64,000 bases of DNA from CAUJIW01 sp963205175 (lineage in GTDB: Bacteria; Pseudomonadota; Alphaproteobacteria; Sphingomonadales; Sphingomonadaceae), in assembly GCA_041060555.1 (NCBI GenBank), contig JBEUDS010000001.1. One strand, written 5' to 3'. The position numbers and the translations under genes are program-made. Shown piece after piece: positions 44,707 through 53,095 of this stretch (its first letter is position 1; each line of letters starts with the position of its first letter). The notes under the pieces are model-generated. The model made no database searches and had not been told where the DNA came from. It saw only the letters and a list, made by a program, of their open reading frames with translations.

Positions 44707-45768
44707 ATGTCCGTCCAGTCCCCCGCCGACAAACTGCTTGCCTGGTACGACGATCACGCGCGCGTGCTGCCGTGGCGCGCGCCGCCGGGGGCGCCGCCGA
44801 CCGACGCCTATCGCGTCTGGCTGTCGGAAGTGATGCTGCAGCAGACCACCGTCGCCACCGTCAGCGGCTATTTCGCCCGCTTCCTCGAACGCTGGCCGGA
44901 TGTCGCGGCGCTGGCGGCCGCCCCCATCGAGGCGGTGCTGCAGGCCTGGGCGGGGCTGGGCTATTACGCGCGGGCACGCAACCTGCACGCCTGTGCGGTG
45001 GCCGTGGCGCGCGATCATGGCGGCCGCTTCCCCGACACCGAAGAGGGGCTGCGGGCGCTGCCGGGCATCGGCGCCTATACCGCCGCCGCCATCGCCGCCA
45101 TCGCCTTTGGCCGCCGCGCGGTGGTGGTCGATGGCAATGTCGAGCGGGTGGTGGCCCGGCTACGCGCTGTCGATGCGGCCTTGCCGGCGGCGCGGCCACG
45201 CCTGCGTGATCTTGCGGACGCCCTGACGCCCGACCGGCGGCCCGGCGATTTCGCCCAGGCGATGATGGATCTCGGCGCCACCGTCTGTACGCCGCGCGCG
45301 CCGCGTTGCGACGTGTGCCCCCTGGCGACGGACTGTGCGGCCCGTGCCAGTGGCACGCCGGAGCGCTGGCCGGTGAAGGCGGCAAAGGTGGCGCGGCCGA
45401 CCCGGCTGGGCGTCGCCTACTGGCTGGAGGCGGAGGATCAGCTGTGGCTGCGCCGCCGGCCGCCGCGCGGCCTGCTGGGCGGCTTGCCGGAAATTCCCTC
45501 CAGCGACTGGCAGGACGGGCTCGACATCGCCGCCGCCGTGGCCTCGGCGCCAGTGGCGGCCGACTGGCAGGTGCTACCCGGCCGGGTGGTGCATGTGTTC
45601 ACTCATTTCCGGCTGGAACTGGCGGTGGCCACGGCGCGGCTCGACCGGCGGATCAACCTCGCCGAGGGTTTCTGGCACCCGCTGGCGGCGGTGGAGACGG
45701 TGGGGCTGCCGACCGCGCTGGCCAAGGTGGTCGACCATGTGCAGGCCGCGCGCCGGCGCCTGCTGTAA
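44707..45768 (+). CDS. mutY: A/G-specific adenine glycosylase
   Basis: MutY removes adenine mispaired with 8-oxoguanine. The 353-residue protein has the catalytic Glu in VWLSEVMLQQTTVATV. The HhH motif is LRALPGIGAYTAAAIAAIAFG, followed by the catalytic Asp region VVDGNVERVVARL. The [4Fe-4S] cluster is C-x6-C-x2-C-x5-C (CTPRAPRCDVCPLATDC), and a C-terminal NUDIX-like 8-oxoG recognition domain starts near residue 230. The ATG at 44707 is preceded by GAGGGG. Confidence 0.96.
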   Translation: MSVQSPADKLLAWYDDHARVLPWRAPPGAPPTDAYRVWLSEVMLQQTTVATVSGYFARFLERWPDVAALAAAPIEAVLQAWAGLGYYARARNLHACAVAVARDHGGRFPDTEEGLRALPGIGAYTAAAIAAIAFGRRAVVVDGNVERVVARLRAVDAALPAARPRLRDLADALTPDRRPGDFAQAMMDLGATVCTPRAPRCDVCPLATDCAARASGTPERWPVKAAKVARPTRLGVAYWLEAEDQLWLRRRPPRGLLGGLPEIPSSDWQDGLDIAAAVASAPVAADWQVLPGRVVHVFTHFRLELAVATARLDRRINLAEGFWHPLAAVETVGLPTALAKVVDHVQAARRRLL

Positions 45769-45809
45769 GCCGGTTGCACGGCCGCGCCCGGCCGGTTGAT
45801 CTAAGACTA

Positions 45810-45824
45810 CGGAGTTCAACTCCG
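45810..45824. promoter_or_regulatory. Perfect 7-1-7 inverted repeat upstream of the amidohydrolase
   Basis: CGGAGTT-C-AACTCCG is a perfect dyad in the gap between mutY and the amidohydrolase, about 105 bases before the ATG. It could be an operator or a small hairpin after mutY. I cannot assign a regulator. Confidence 0.35.
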
Positions 45825-45927
45825 CATATTTACCGCGTCCGACCCCCATGTTAGCCTCCCCGGCAACAAGCGCCATCAGGCGCGTCCGCGGGCCGTGAAC
45901 AGGCCGATGACTGGGGGAGAGAACGCC

Positions 45928-47670
45928 ATGCACGACGTGGTTATTCGCGGCGGTTTTGTCGTTGACGGCACGGGCGCGCCCGGCCGGGAGGCCGATGTCG
46001 CCATTGATAACGGACGCATTGCCGCCGTCGGTTCGATCAGTGCGCGCGGGCGCGAGGAGATTGACGCGCGCGGCCAGCTGGTGTGCCCCGGCTTTGTCGA
46101 CATCCACACCCACTATGATGGCCAGGCGACGTGGGATCCGGATATGGCGCCATCAAGCTGGCACGGCGTCACCAGTGTCATCATGGGTAACTGCGGTGTC
46201 GGCTTCGCGCCGGCGCGGCCGGACCGCCACCAGTGGCTGATCGGCCTGATGGAGGGCGTGGAGGATATTCCCGGCACCGCGCTCGCCGAGGGCATCGACT
46301 GGGCGTGGGAGAGTTTCCCGGAATATATCGACGCGCTCGACCGCATGGCGCGCACGGTGGACGTTGGCACCCAGGTGCCGCATGGCGCGGTGCGGGCTTA
46401 CGTGATGGGCGAGCGCGGCGCGCGCAACGAGCCGGCGACGGACGAGGACATCGCCCGCATGGCGGCCATCGTCGAGGATGGCCTGCGGGCCGGCGCGCTG
46501 GGCTTTTCCACCTCGCGCACGATGATCCACCGCGCCATCGACGGCGAGGTGGTGCCGGGCACCTACGCCAGCCACGCCGAACTGCTGGGCATCGGCGAGG
46601 CGTTCCGCCGCGTCGGCCATGGCGTGTTCGAGATGGCCGGCGACATGAACCCGGCGGTGGAGGAATTCGCCTGGATGAGCGAGGTCTCGCGCCGGACCGG
46701 TCTGCCGGTGACGTTCGCGCTGCTGCAATCGCCGATCAAGGCGATTCCCTGGGACGAGCAGCTGCGGATGACCGAACAGGCGGTGGCGGCGGGCTCCCGC
46801 GTGACGGCGCAGATTTCCATTCGCGGCACCGGGGTGCTGATGAACTGGCGTTCCAGCGCGCACCCGTTCATCACCCGGCCGTCGTGGCTGGCCATCGCCG
46901 ACCAGCCGTGGCCGGCGCAGCTGGCGCAGTTGCGCGACCCGGCGTTCCGCGCCCGCTTGCTGGCCGAACCCAACAGCCGGCCGCGCATCGACCTGGGGCC
47001 GATCGCCGATATCGTCATGGGCGGCTGGCCGATGCAGTTCTCGCTGGGCGACGAGCCGGACTACGAGCCGGGGCCGGAAAAGAGCCTGGCCGCCATCGCC
47101 GAGCGCGAGGGCCGGTCGCCGCAGGAGGTCGCCTACGACCTGATGATGGCGGACGAGGGCCGGGGCTTCATTTATCTGCCGCTGCTCAATTACGCCGACG
47201 GCAATCTGGATTTCGTCCACACGCTGCTCAACCACCCCAACACCGTGGTCAGCCTGTCGGATGGCGGCGCCCACTGCGGTGTCATCTGCGACGCGGCGGC
47301 GCCGACCTTCCTGCTCACCCACTGGGTGAAGGGGCGCTCGCGTGGGGCGCGCATTCCGCTGGAACTGGCGATCAAGCGCCAGGCGCACGACACCGCCGCG
47401 CTCTACGGCCTGCACGATCGCGGCGTGCTGGCGCCGGGGTATCTCGGCGACGTCAACGTCATCGACCTCGACCGGCTGCGGCTGCACAAGCCCTATATGG
47501 CCTTCGATCTGCCGGCCGGCGGGCGGCGTTTGCTGCAGCGCGCCGACGGGTACACCGCCACCCTGAAGGCCGGCGTTGTCACGTTCCGCGATGGCGTGGC
47601 GACCGGTGCGCGACCGGGCGCGGTCATTCGTGGGCCGCAGGCGACGCCGGCGCGACTGGCCGCCCAATAA
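45928..47670 (+). CDS. N-acyl-D-amino-acid deacylase-type amidohydrolase
   Basis: This 580-residue TIM-barrel metallo-hydrolase of the D-aminoacylase group has an N-terminal beta domain (VVIRGGFVVDGTGAPGREADVAIDNGRI) and the metal-binding His-x-His in FVDIHTHYDGQATWDP. It also has the conserved Cys in SVIMGNCGVGFAPARP, the late metal-site Asp in VVSLSDGGAHCGVI, and a closing beta sandwich. It likely cleaves N-acyl-D-amino acids or a related amide, but the substrate is inferred from the family. The ATG at 45928 was chosen because GGGGGAGAG stands upstream. GTG 45895 and ATG 45907 are alternatives. Confidence 0.85.
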   Translation: MHDVVIRGGFVVDGTGAPGREADVAIDNGRIAAVGSISARGREEIDARGQLVCPGFVDIHTHYDGQATWDPDMAPSSWHGVTSVIMGNCGVGFAPARPDRHQWLIGLMEGVEDIPGTALAEGIDWAWESFPEYIDALDRMARTVDVGTQVPHGAVRAYVMGERGARNEPATDEDIARMAAIVEDGLRAGALGFSTSRTMIHRAIDGEVVPGTYASHAELLGIGEAFRRVGHGVFEMAGDMNPAVEEFAWMSEVSRRTGLPVTFALLQSPIKAIPWDEQLRMTEQAVAAGSRVTAQISIRGTGVLMNWRSSAHPFITRPSWLAIADQPWPAQLAQLRDPAFRARLLAEPNSRPRIDLGPIADIVMGGWPMQFSLGDEPDYEPGPEKSLAAIAEREGRSPQEVAYDLMMADEGRGFIYLPLLNYADGNLDFVHTLLNHPNTVVSLSDGGAHCGVICDAAAPTFLLTHWVKGRSRGARIPLELAIKRQAHDTAALYGLHDRGVLAPGYLGDVNVIDLDRLRLHKPYMAFDLPAGGRRLLQRADGYTATLKAGVVTFRDGVATGARPGAVIRGPQATPARLAAQ

Positions 47671-47726
47671 GGCTGTCTCCGCCGGGTAACGAACTGGAAA
47701 AATTGAGGAAAAATAGAAACCTGGTT

Positions 47727-47747
47727 GGTGCGGGGAGGTTCCGCACC
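47727..47747 (+). terminator. Hairpin after the amidohydrolase gene
   Basis: GGTGCGG, a 7-base loop, then CCGCACC form a stem 57 bases after the stop. There is no T-run, so terminator function is uncertain. Confidence 0.35.
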
Positions 47748-47785
47748 GGCCGGGGCGGCTGGCATTTCTGCAACACTCTAGAGCA

Positions 47786-47811
47786 TATGCATTAGAAATA
47801 TTTCATGCATA
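47786..47811. promoter_or_regulatory. Palindromic AT-rich operator-like site
   Basis: TATGCAT and ATGCATA are perfect inverted repeats flanking TA and the palindrome GAAATATTTC. The whole site is a nearly symmetric 26-base dyad. It lies just before the Pho-type repeats and about 100 bases upstream of the TonB-dependent receptor, in the only strongly AT-rich stretch of the region. Confidence 0.5.
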
Positions 47812-47815
47812 AAAT

Positions 47816-47848
47816 CTGAAATATCATCGTCATCGCACTGTCACTGAC
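47816..47848 (+). promoter_or_regulatory. Pho-box-like triple direct repeat
   Basis: Three 7-mers spaced exactly 11 bases apart, CTGAAAT (47816), TCGTCAT (47827) and CTGTCAC (47838), follow the PhoB consensus CTGTCAT-N4-CTGTCAC. The second and third together match 12 of 14 positions. The receptor ATG is 63 bases further on. This predicts induction of the receptor, and perhaps the phosphodiesterase, under phosphate limitation. That is an inference from the motif. Confidence 0.55.
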
Positions 47849-47911
47849 GGTCGCCAAGAAGCCCCCGCGTCGCCGTTGCGGCGCTGCACAATCATGTTCA
47901 GGGGGTTTCCC

Positions 47912-50164
47912 ATGCGAATGACCAAGTACCTGTTGCTGTCCACCTGCTCGGCGCTGATGGCGCTGGCGGCAGCACCGGCGCTGGCGGACGATGCCGCCGC
48001 AGCCGAGGGTCTTGAGGATATCATCGTCTTCGGTCGCGGCGAGGCGCGCCAGGTTCAGGAAGTCCAGGCTGCCCAGCTGGCGCTGGAAACGCCGGGCGCC
48101 AGCCCGCTCAAGGCGGTCGACAAGCTGCCGGGCGTCAACTTCAACTACGCCGACGCCTTCGGCGCCTATGAGTGGTCGACCCGCATCACCATGCGCGGCT
48201 TCGGTCAGAGCCAACTCGGCTTCACGCTGGACGGCGTGCCGCTCGGCGACATGAGCTACGGCAACCACAACGGTCTGCACATCAGCCGCGCCATCTCCAA
48301 CGAGAATATCGGCCGCATCGAAGTCGCCCAGGGCGCCGGTGCGCTGGGCACCGCCTCGACCAGCAACCTCGGCGGTACGCTGCAGTTCTTCTCGAAGGAC
48401 CCGGACGCCGACATGGGCGCTTTCGTGTCGGGCACCTACGGCAGCGAGAACACCTGGCGCGGCGTGGTCCGGCTGGAAACCGGTGAGATCGCCGCGACCG
48501 GCACCCGCGCCTATCTCAGCTACGTCTATCATGACGCCGACAAGTGGAAGGGCGAGGGCATCCAGCGCTACCAGCAGGCCAACTTCAAGGTGGTCCAGCC
48601 GGTGGGTGAGGGCAAGCTGACCGGCTTCCTCAACTGGTCCGACCGCAAGGAAAACGACTATCAGGACATGTCGGCCGAGATGATCGGGCGGCTGGGTCAT
48701 GACTGGGATAATATTTCCGACGATTGGGCGCTCGCCGTTGCCGTCGCCAATGTCTACCAGTCCGGGGGTAGCGTTTATCCGGCGCCGTTCACCAGCGTCG
48801 ACGATGCCTATTTCGACGCCGCCGGCCTGCGCAAGGACTGGCTGGGCAGCCTCGCCTACGACACCCCGATCGGTGACAAGATCACGCTGCGCCTGCAGGG
48901 CTACTGGCACGACAACGAGGGCCAGGGTATCTGGTACACGCCCTATGTCGCGACCCCGGGTGGCGCGCCGATCTCGGTGCGCACCACCGAATATGACATG
49001 GTGCGCAAGGGCGTGACCGGCTCGCTCGACCTGGAGCTGGGCAGCCACACGCTGACCGCCGGCTTCTGGTACGAGGACAACCAGTTCAAGCAGGCCCGGC
49101 GCTTCTACGGTCTTGACGACGCCGACACTCCGAGCCGCAAGTCCACCAACTACATGAAGAACCCGTTCTATACCCAGTGGTACTTCCAGTATGACACCGA
49201 CACCGCGGTGCTCTATCTGGCCGACACCTGGAAGGTGGCTGACCAGCTCACCATCAACGGTGGCTTCAAGTCGATCCGCGCCAAGATCAAATCGACCGCG
49301 CTGGTGGCCACCGGCTCCAATCCGACGGCCGGTGAAATCACCGCCAAGGACAACTTCCTGCCGCAGCTCGGCATGGTCTATGAACTGAACGACGACCACC
49401 AGGTCTTCGCCTCGTTCACCAAGAACATGCGTGCCTATACCCAGGGCACCTTCGGCACCACCTCGGTCGCGTTCGAGGCGATGAAGGACACGCTGAAGCC
49501 GGAAACCTCGACCACCTGGGAAGCCGGCTGGCGCTTCCGCTCGTCGGGCCTGCAGGGCTCGCTGACCGCCTTCTACGTCGACTTCAAGAACCGCCAACTG
49601 TCGATCGCCGATCCCAACGTGGCGCAGATCGTCGGCGCGGCCTCGACGTTGGCCAATGTCGGCAGTGTGACCTCGAAGGGCATTGAAGCAGCGATCGACT
49701 GGAAGTTCGCCGACAACTGGTCGGCCTTCGCCTCCTACGCCTATACCGACGCCACCTACGAGGACGATTACCAGGTGTTCAGTGGCGGCACGACCGTCAC
49801 CGTCGAGGTCTCTGGCAAGACCGTGGTGGATGCGCCCAAGCACCTCGCCAAGGCGGAACTCAGCTATGACGACGACAACTTCTTCGGCACGCTGAGCGCC
49901 AACTACACCTCCAAGCGCTACTACAGCTACACCAACGATGCCTCGGTGAAGGGTCGCGTGCTGGTGGACCTGACGCTGGGCTACCGCTTCTCCGGCTCGC
50001 CGATGCTGGAAGGTCTGGTGGTGCAGGGCCAGGTGACCAACCTGTTCGACAAGAACTACGTGTCGACGGTCGGTTCGGGCGGCTTCACGGTGTCGGGCGA
50101 CAGCATGACCCTGCTGCCGGGCTCGCCGCGCGCCGCCTTCATCACCCTCAAGAAGCAGTTCTGA
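47912..50164 (+). CDS. TonB-dependent outer-membrane receptor
   Basis: This 750-residue receptor has a signal peptide (YLLLSTCSALMALAAAPALA), a TonB-box-like segment EDIIVFG, and a plug domain at about 45-160 (ALKAVDKLPGVNFNYADAFG, TRITMRGFGQSQLGFTLDGVPLGD, IEVAQGAGALGTASTSNLGGTLQF). A 22-strand barrel ends in the usual aromatic residue (KKQF). It imports a substrate with TonB energy, and the substrate is not evident. The next gene encodes a secreted phosphodiesterase and the promoter carries a Pho-type repeat, so an organophosphate or nucleotide-derived ligand is plausible. The ATG at 47912 follows GGGGG. ATG 47918 and an earlier ATG (47894) are alternatives. Confidence 0.92.
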   Translation: MRMTKYLLLSTCSALMALAAAPALADDAAAAEGLEDIIVFGRGEARQVQEVQAAQLALETPGASPLKAVDKLPGVNFNYADAFGAYEWSTRITMRGFGQSQLGFTLDGVPLGDMSYGNHNGLHISRAISNENIGRIEVAQGAGALGTASTSNLGGTLQFFSKDPDADMGAFVSGTYGSENTWRGVVRLETGEIAATGTRAYLSYVYHDADKWKGEGIQRYQQANFKVVQPVGEGKLTGFLNWSDRKENDYQDMSAEMIGRLGHDWDNISDDWALAVAVANVYQSGGSVYPAPFTSVDDAYFDAAGLRKDWLGSLAYDTPIGDKITLRLQGYWHDNEGQGIWYTPYVATPGGAPISVRTTEYDMVRKGVTGSLDLELGSHTLTAGFWYEDNQFKQARRFYGLDDADTPSRKSTNYMKNPFYTQWYFQYDTDTAVLYLADTWKVADQLTINGGFKSIRAKIKSTALVATGSNPTAGEITAKDNFLPQLGMVYELNDDHQVFASFTKNMRAYTQGTFGTTSVAFEAMKDTLKPETSTTWEAGWRFRSSGLQGSLTAFYVDFKNRQLSIADPNVAQIVGAASTLANVGSVTSKGIEAAIDWKFADNWSAFASYAYTDATYEDDYQVFSGGTTVTVEVSGKTVVDAPKHLAKAELSYDDDNFFGTLSANYTSKRYYSYTNDASVKGRVLVDLTLGYRFSGSPMLEGLVVQGQVTNLFDKNYVSTVGSGGFTVSGDSMTLLPGSPRAAFITLKKQF

Positions 50165-50299
50165 GGCGATTGACGTGATCCGCATCGCCTGCCGTGCGCC
50201 GCAAGCCGGCGGCAGGCGATGCGACTCTTTCTCTCCGTACCCCCTTGCGGTCGCCTGTTCATCCGAGCGGGCGGCCGTCTTTTTTCCTGGAGACCGACC

Positions 50300-51634
50300 A
50301 TGCGCATTGCATCTTTCCTGACCGCCAGCCTGCTGGTGCTGGCCGCAACCGGTGCCGACGCGGCGCCGAAAATCGTGATGATTTCCATCGATGGCCTGCG
50401 CCCCGCCGACGTGCTGGAGGCGGACAAGCGCGGAATCGAGGTGCCCAACCTCAAGGCGCTGGTGCGCGACGGCGCCTCCGCGACCGGCGTGCGCGGCGTG
50501 CTGCCCACCGTCACCTACCCCAGCCACACGACGCTGCTCACCGGCACCGCGCCGGCGGCCCATGGCGTGGTCAACAACCTGACCTTCGATCCGGCCCGCA
50601 TCAACCAGGCCGGCTGGTACTGGTATGCCACCGACATCAAGGTCGAGACCCTGTGGGACGCGGCGGAAAAGGCCGGTCGCAAGACCGCCAACGTCCACTG
50701 GCCGGTCAGCGTGTCGGCCAATGCCGATCTCAACCTGCCGCAGATCTGGCGCACCGGGCACGAGGACGATCGCAAGCTGATGGCGGCGCTGGCGACGCCC
50801 GGCCTGCTTCCGGCGCTGGAATCGCATTGCGGACATTATGCCCAGGGCATCGACGAGAGCATCGAGGGCGACGAGAACCGCGCGAAATTCGGCATCCGCC
50901 TGATCGAGACCGAGCAGCCGGATTTCATCACGCTGTACTGGACCGCACTCGACCATGAGCAGCACCAGTATGGCCCGGGGACGCCGCAGGCCCATGCGGT
51001 GCTCAAGCGCATCGACGCGCTGGTCGGCCAGGCGGTGGCGGCCGCCCGCAAGGTTGATCCGGGTGCGATTGTCGCCATTGTCTCCGACCATGGTTTCGCG
51101 CCGCTGCACACCGAACTCAACGTGCCGCGCGCCTTCGTCGAGGCCGGCCTGATCACCCTTGATGACAAGGGCGCGGTGACGGCGTGGGAGGCGATGCCGT
51201 GGCCGAGCGGCGGCTCCGGCGCGGTGGTGCTGGCCCGCCCGGACGACAAGGCGCTGGAGGAAAAGGTTGGTGCGTTGCTGGCCAGGCTGGCGGCGGACCC
51301 TGCCAACGGCATCGCGAAAATCTACGACCGTGCCGCCATGGCGGCGGTGGGCGCCAACCCGCAGGCCTCGTTCTACGTCGCCTTCAAGGCGGGGTTCGCG
51401 ATGGGCTACGACCCGACAAAGCCAATGCTGTCGCCGTCGAAGAGCAAGGGCACGCACGGCTATGCGCCGGATATGCCGGAGATGCGGGCGACGTTCATCA
51501 TTGCTGGCGCTGGCGTGCCGAAGGCAAGGTCGCTCGGCGACATCGACATGCGCGACATCGCGCCGACGATTGCTGCTCTGGGTGGACTGACGCTGCCGAC
51601 AGCGGAAGGCAGGGTGCTGCTGGGTAACCGGTAG
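50300..51634 (+). CDS. Secreted nucleotide pyrophosphatase/phosphodiesterase-family protein
   Basis: This 444-residue exported protein of the alkaline phosphatase superfamily (type I phosphodiesterase/NPP) has a signal peptide MRIASFLTASLLVLAATGADA. Metal- and nucleophile-bearing motifs are MISIDGLRP, LPTVTYPSHTTLLTG (presumed Thr nucleophile), LYWTALDHEQHQYGP, VSDHGFAPLHTE and KGTHGYAPDMPEM. These supply the two-metal ligands. It likely cleaves phosphodiesters in the periplasm or outside the cell. It is 135 bases after the TonB-dependent receptor on the same strand. The ATG at 50300 follows TGGAGA. The frame is open upstream but unsupported. Confidence 0.88.
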   Translation: MRIASFLTASLLVLAATGADAAPKIVMISIDGLRPADVLEADKRGIEVPNLKALVRDGASATGVRGVLPTVTYPSHTTLLTGTAPAAHGVVNNLTFDPARINQAGWYWYATDIKVETLWDAAEKAGRKTANVHWPVSVSANADLNLPQIWRTGHEDDRKLMAALATPGLLPALESHCGHYAQGIDESIEGDENRAKFGIRLIETEQPDFITLYWTALDHEQHQYGPGTPQAHAVLKRIDALVGQAVAAARKVDPGAIVAIVSDHGFAPLHTELNVPRAFVEAGLITLDDKGAVTAWEAMPWPSGGSGAVVLARPDDKALEEKVGALLARLAADPANGIAKIYDRAAMAAVGANPQASFYVAFKAGFAMGYDPTKPMLSPSKSKGTHGYAPDMPEMRATFIIAGAGVPKARSLGDIDMRDIAPTIAALGGLTLPTAEGRVLLGNR

Positions 51635-51735
51635 GACGGGAAGGCCAACGGTGGCGACAGGTGGTGTCGTCACCCGCAGCCATTCATTGAAGGCTCATGT
51701 GGGATTGGCTAAGGCTGATCGGTGCCGCTGTTTTA

Positions 51736-51749
51736 CACTGGAGCCAGTG
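51736..51749 (+). promoter_or_regulatory. Hairpin over the ribosome-binding site of the entericidin-type gene
   Basis: CACTG-GAGC-CAGTG-type inverted repeat (CACTGG, AG, CCAGTG) sits two bases before the ATG. The Shine-Dalgarno GGAG is inside its loop and stem, so folding could mask translation. Confidence 0.4.
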
Positions 51750-51751
51750 CA

Positions 51752-51895
51752 ATGATGAAGAAGACCATCGTCACCCTGATGCTGACCGCCGTCGCGCTGT
51801 CGGCCGCCGCCTGCAATACGGTCCAGGGCGTGGGCAAGGACATTGAGTCCGTTGGTCGCAAGGGCGAGCAGGTGCTCGACGACGCCAAGAAGTAA
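51752..51895 (+). CDS. Entericidin A/B-family small lipoprotein
   Basis: This tiny gene encodes 47 residues: MMKKTIVTLMLTAVALS followed by a lipobox ending AAAC, then NTVQGVGKDIESVGRKGEQ and VLDDAKK. Length, lipobox and the GVGKDIESVGRKGE helix match the entericidin EcnA/EcnB family, small stress-linked lipoproteins whose role in most bacteria is unclear. It has a GGAG ribosome site in a small hairpin and a good terminator downstream. A second in-frame ATG follows directly (51755). It lies between the phosphodiesterase and ccrM, on the plus strand. Confidence 0.85.
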   Translation: MMKKTIVTLMLTAVALSAAACNTVQGVGKDIESVGRKGEQVLDDAKK

Positions 51896-51920
51896 CCAGC
51901 CGGCACATCCGGTAACGACA

Positions 51921-51960
51921 AACGGCCGCGCCTGTTGAAGGGCGCGGCCGTTCGCGTTTT
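51921..51960. terminator. Terminator after the entericidin-type gene
   Basis: AACGGCCGCGCC, an 8-base loop, then GGCGCGGCCGTT, followed by CGCGTTTT. The 12-bp stem and T-tract support Rho-independent termination on the plus strand. The ccrM stop is only 16 bases away, so it may act on both strands. Confidence 0.85.
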
Positions 51961-51975
51961 CAGGGCAGGCGCGCC

Positions 51976-53055
51976 TCAGTGCGCGGCCATCTCCGCCCGC
52001 AGTTGCTGGCGGTAGACGTCGATCGGCACCAGCTTGCCGCGCTGCTCCACGTGCCAGAAGGTCCAGCCGTTGCAAGCCGGCGCGCCCTGCACGAAGGCGC
52101 CGATCTGGTGAATCGAGCCGGTGGCGTCGCGAGCGGCCAGCGAGCCGTCGGCGCGCACCCTGGCGGTATGGCGGCGGCTGGGGTCGGTGAGCACCACGCC
52201 CGGCTTCAGCAGGCCGTTCTCGATCAGGGCGCCAAACGGCACCCGCGGTTCGGCGCGCTTCGAGGTGGTGATGGCGGCGGCGTCAGGCGCCAGCGGCGCG
52301 ACCCTGGCGATGCGCTCGATGGCGACGTTGATGTAGCGCCGCTCGCGCTCGATGCCGACGAAGGACCGGCCCAGCCGCTTGGCCACCGCCCCGGTGGTGC
52401 CGGAGCCGAAGAAGGGGTCGAGCACCACGTCGCCGGCCTTGGTGGAGGACAGCAGCACCCGGTGCAGCAGCGCTTCCGGCTTCTGGGTCGAGTGCGCCTT
52501 CTCGCCGTCGACGCGCACCCGCTCCGCGCCGGAGCAGATGGGGATCACCCAGTCCGAACGCATTTGCAGCTCTTCGTTGAGCGCCTTCATGGCGTCGTAG
52601 TTGAAGGTGTATTTCGCGTCCGGCGACTTCGAGCACCAGATCAGCGTTTCGTGGGCGTTGGTGAAACGGGTGCCCTTGAAGTTGGGCATCGGGTTGGCCT
52701 TGCGCCAGATGATGTCGTTGAGCACCCAGAAACCCAGATCCTGCAGCGCGGAACCGACCTTGAAGATGTTGTGGTAGCTGCCGATCACCCACAGCGTGCC
52801 GTTGTCCTTCAGCAGCCGGCGGGCGGCGGCCAGCCACGCGCGGGTGAAATGGTCATAATCGGCGAGGCTGGAAAACTTGTCCCAGGCGTCGGTGACGGCA
52901 TCGACCTTGGAATTGTCCGGCCGCAGCAGCTCGCCGCCGAGCTGCAGGTTGTACGGCGGATCGGCGAAGATCACGTCCACCGAGCCTGCCGGCAGACTGT
53001 TCATGATGTCGATGCAGTCGCCCTCGATCACGCGGTTGAGCGGCAGTGTTTCCAT
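51976..53055 (-). CDS. ccrM: Cell-cycle regulated adenine-N6 DNA methyltransferase CcrM
   Basis: CcrM methylates adenine in GANTC late in the alphaproteobacterial cell cycle and sets the methylation state read by GcrA. The 359-residue protein is of the beta class. The catalytic DPPY motif FADPPYNLQL comes first, and the SAM-binding motif VLDPFFGSGTTGAVAKRLGR later. The C-terminal extension (GALIENGLLKPGVVL ... ARDATGSIHQIGAFVQGAPACNGWTFWH) is typical of CcrM and absent from simple HinfI-type enzymes. It is transcribed from the gap beyond rnhB, which contains 12 GANTC sites. Confidence 0.96.
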   Translation of the reverse strand: METLPLNRVIEGDCIDIMNSLPAGSVDVIFADPPYNLQLGGELLRPDNSKVDAVTDAWDKFSSLADYDHFTRAWLAAARRLLKDNGTLWVIGSYHNIFKVGSALQDLGFWVLNDIIWRKANPMPNFKGTRFTNAHETLIWCSKSPDAKYTFNYDAMKALNEELQMRSDWVIPICSGAERVRVDGEKAHSTQKPEALLHRVLLSSTKAGDVVLDPFFGSGTTGAVAKRLGRSFVGIERERRYINVAIERIARVAPLAPDAAAITTSKRAEPRVPFGALIENGLLKPGVVLTDPSRRHTARVRADGSLAARDATGSIHQIGAFVQGAPACNGWTFWHVEQRGKLVPIDVYRQQLRAEMAAH

Positions 53056-53095
53056 GGGTCGTTCACCTGAAAATCAATCACAATCCGGCCAAGGT

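Noticed and set aside
47792..51673. Open frame of 1293 codons on the minus strand opposite the receptor and phosphodiesterase
   Set aside because: It crosses two well-supported genes and their gap, is rich in Gly/Arg/Val/Asp/His, and has no recognisable motif. It is a GC-bias shadow.
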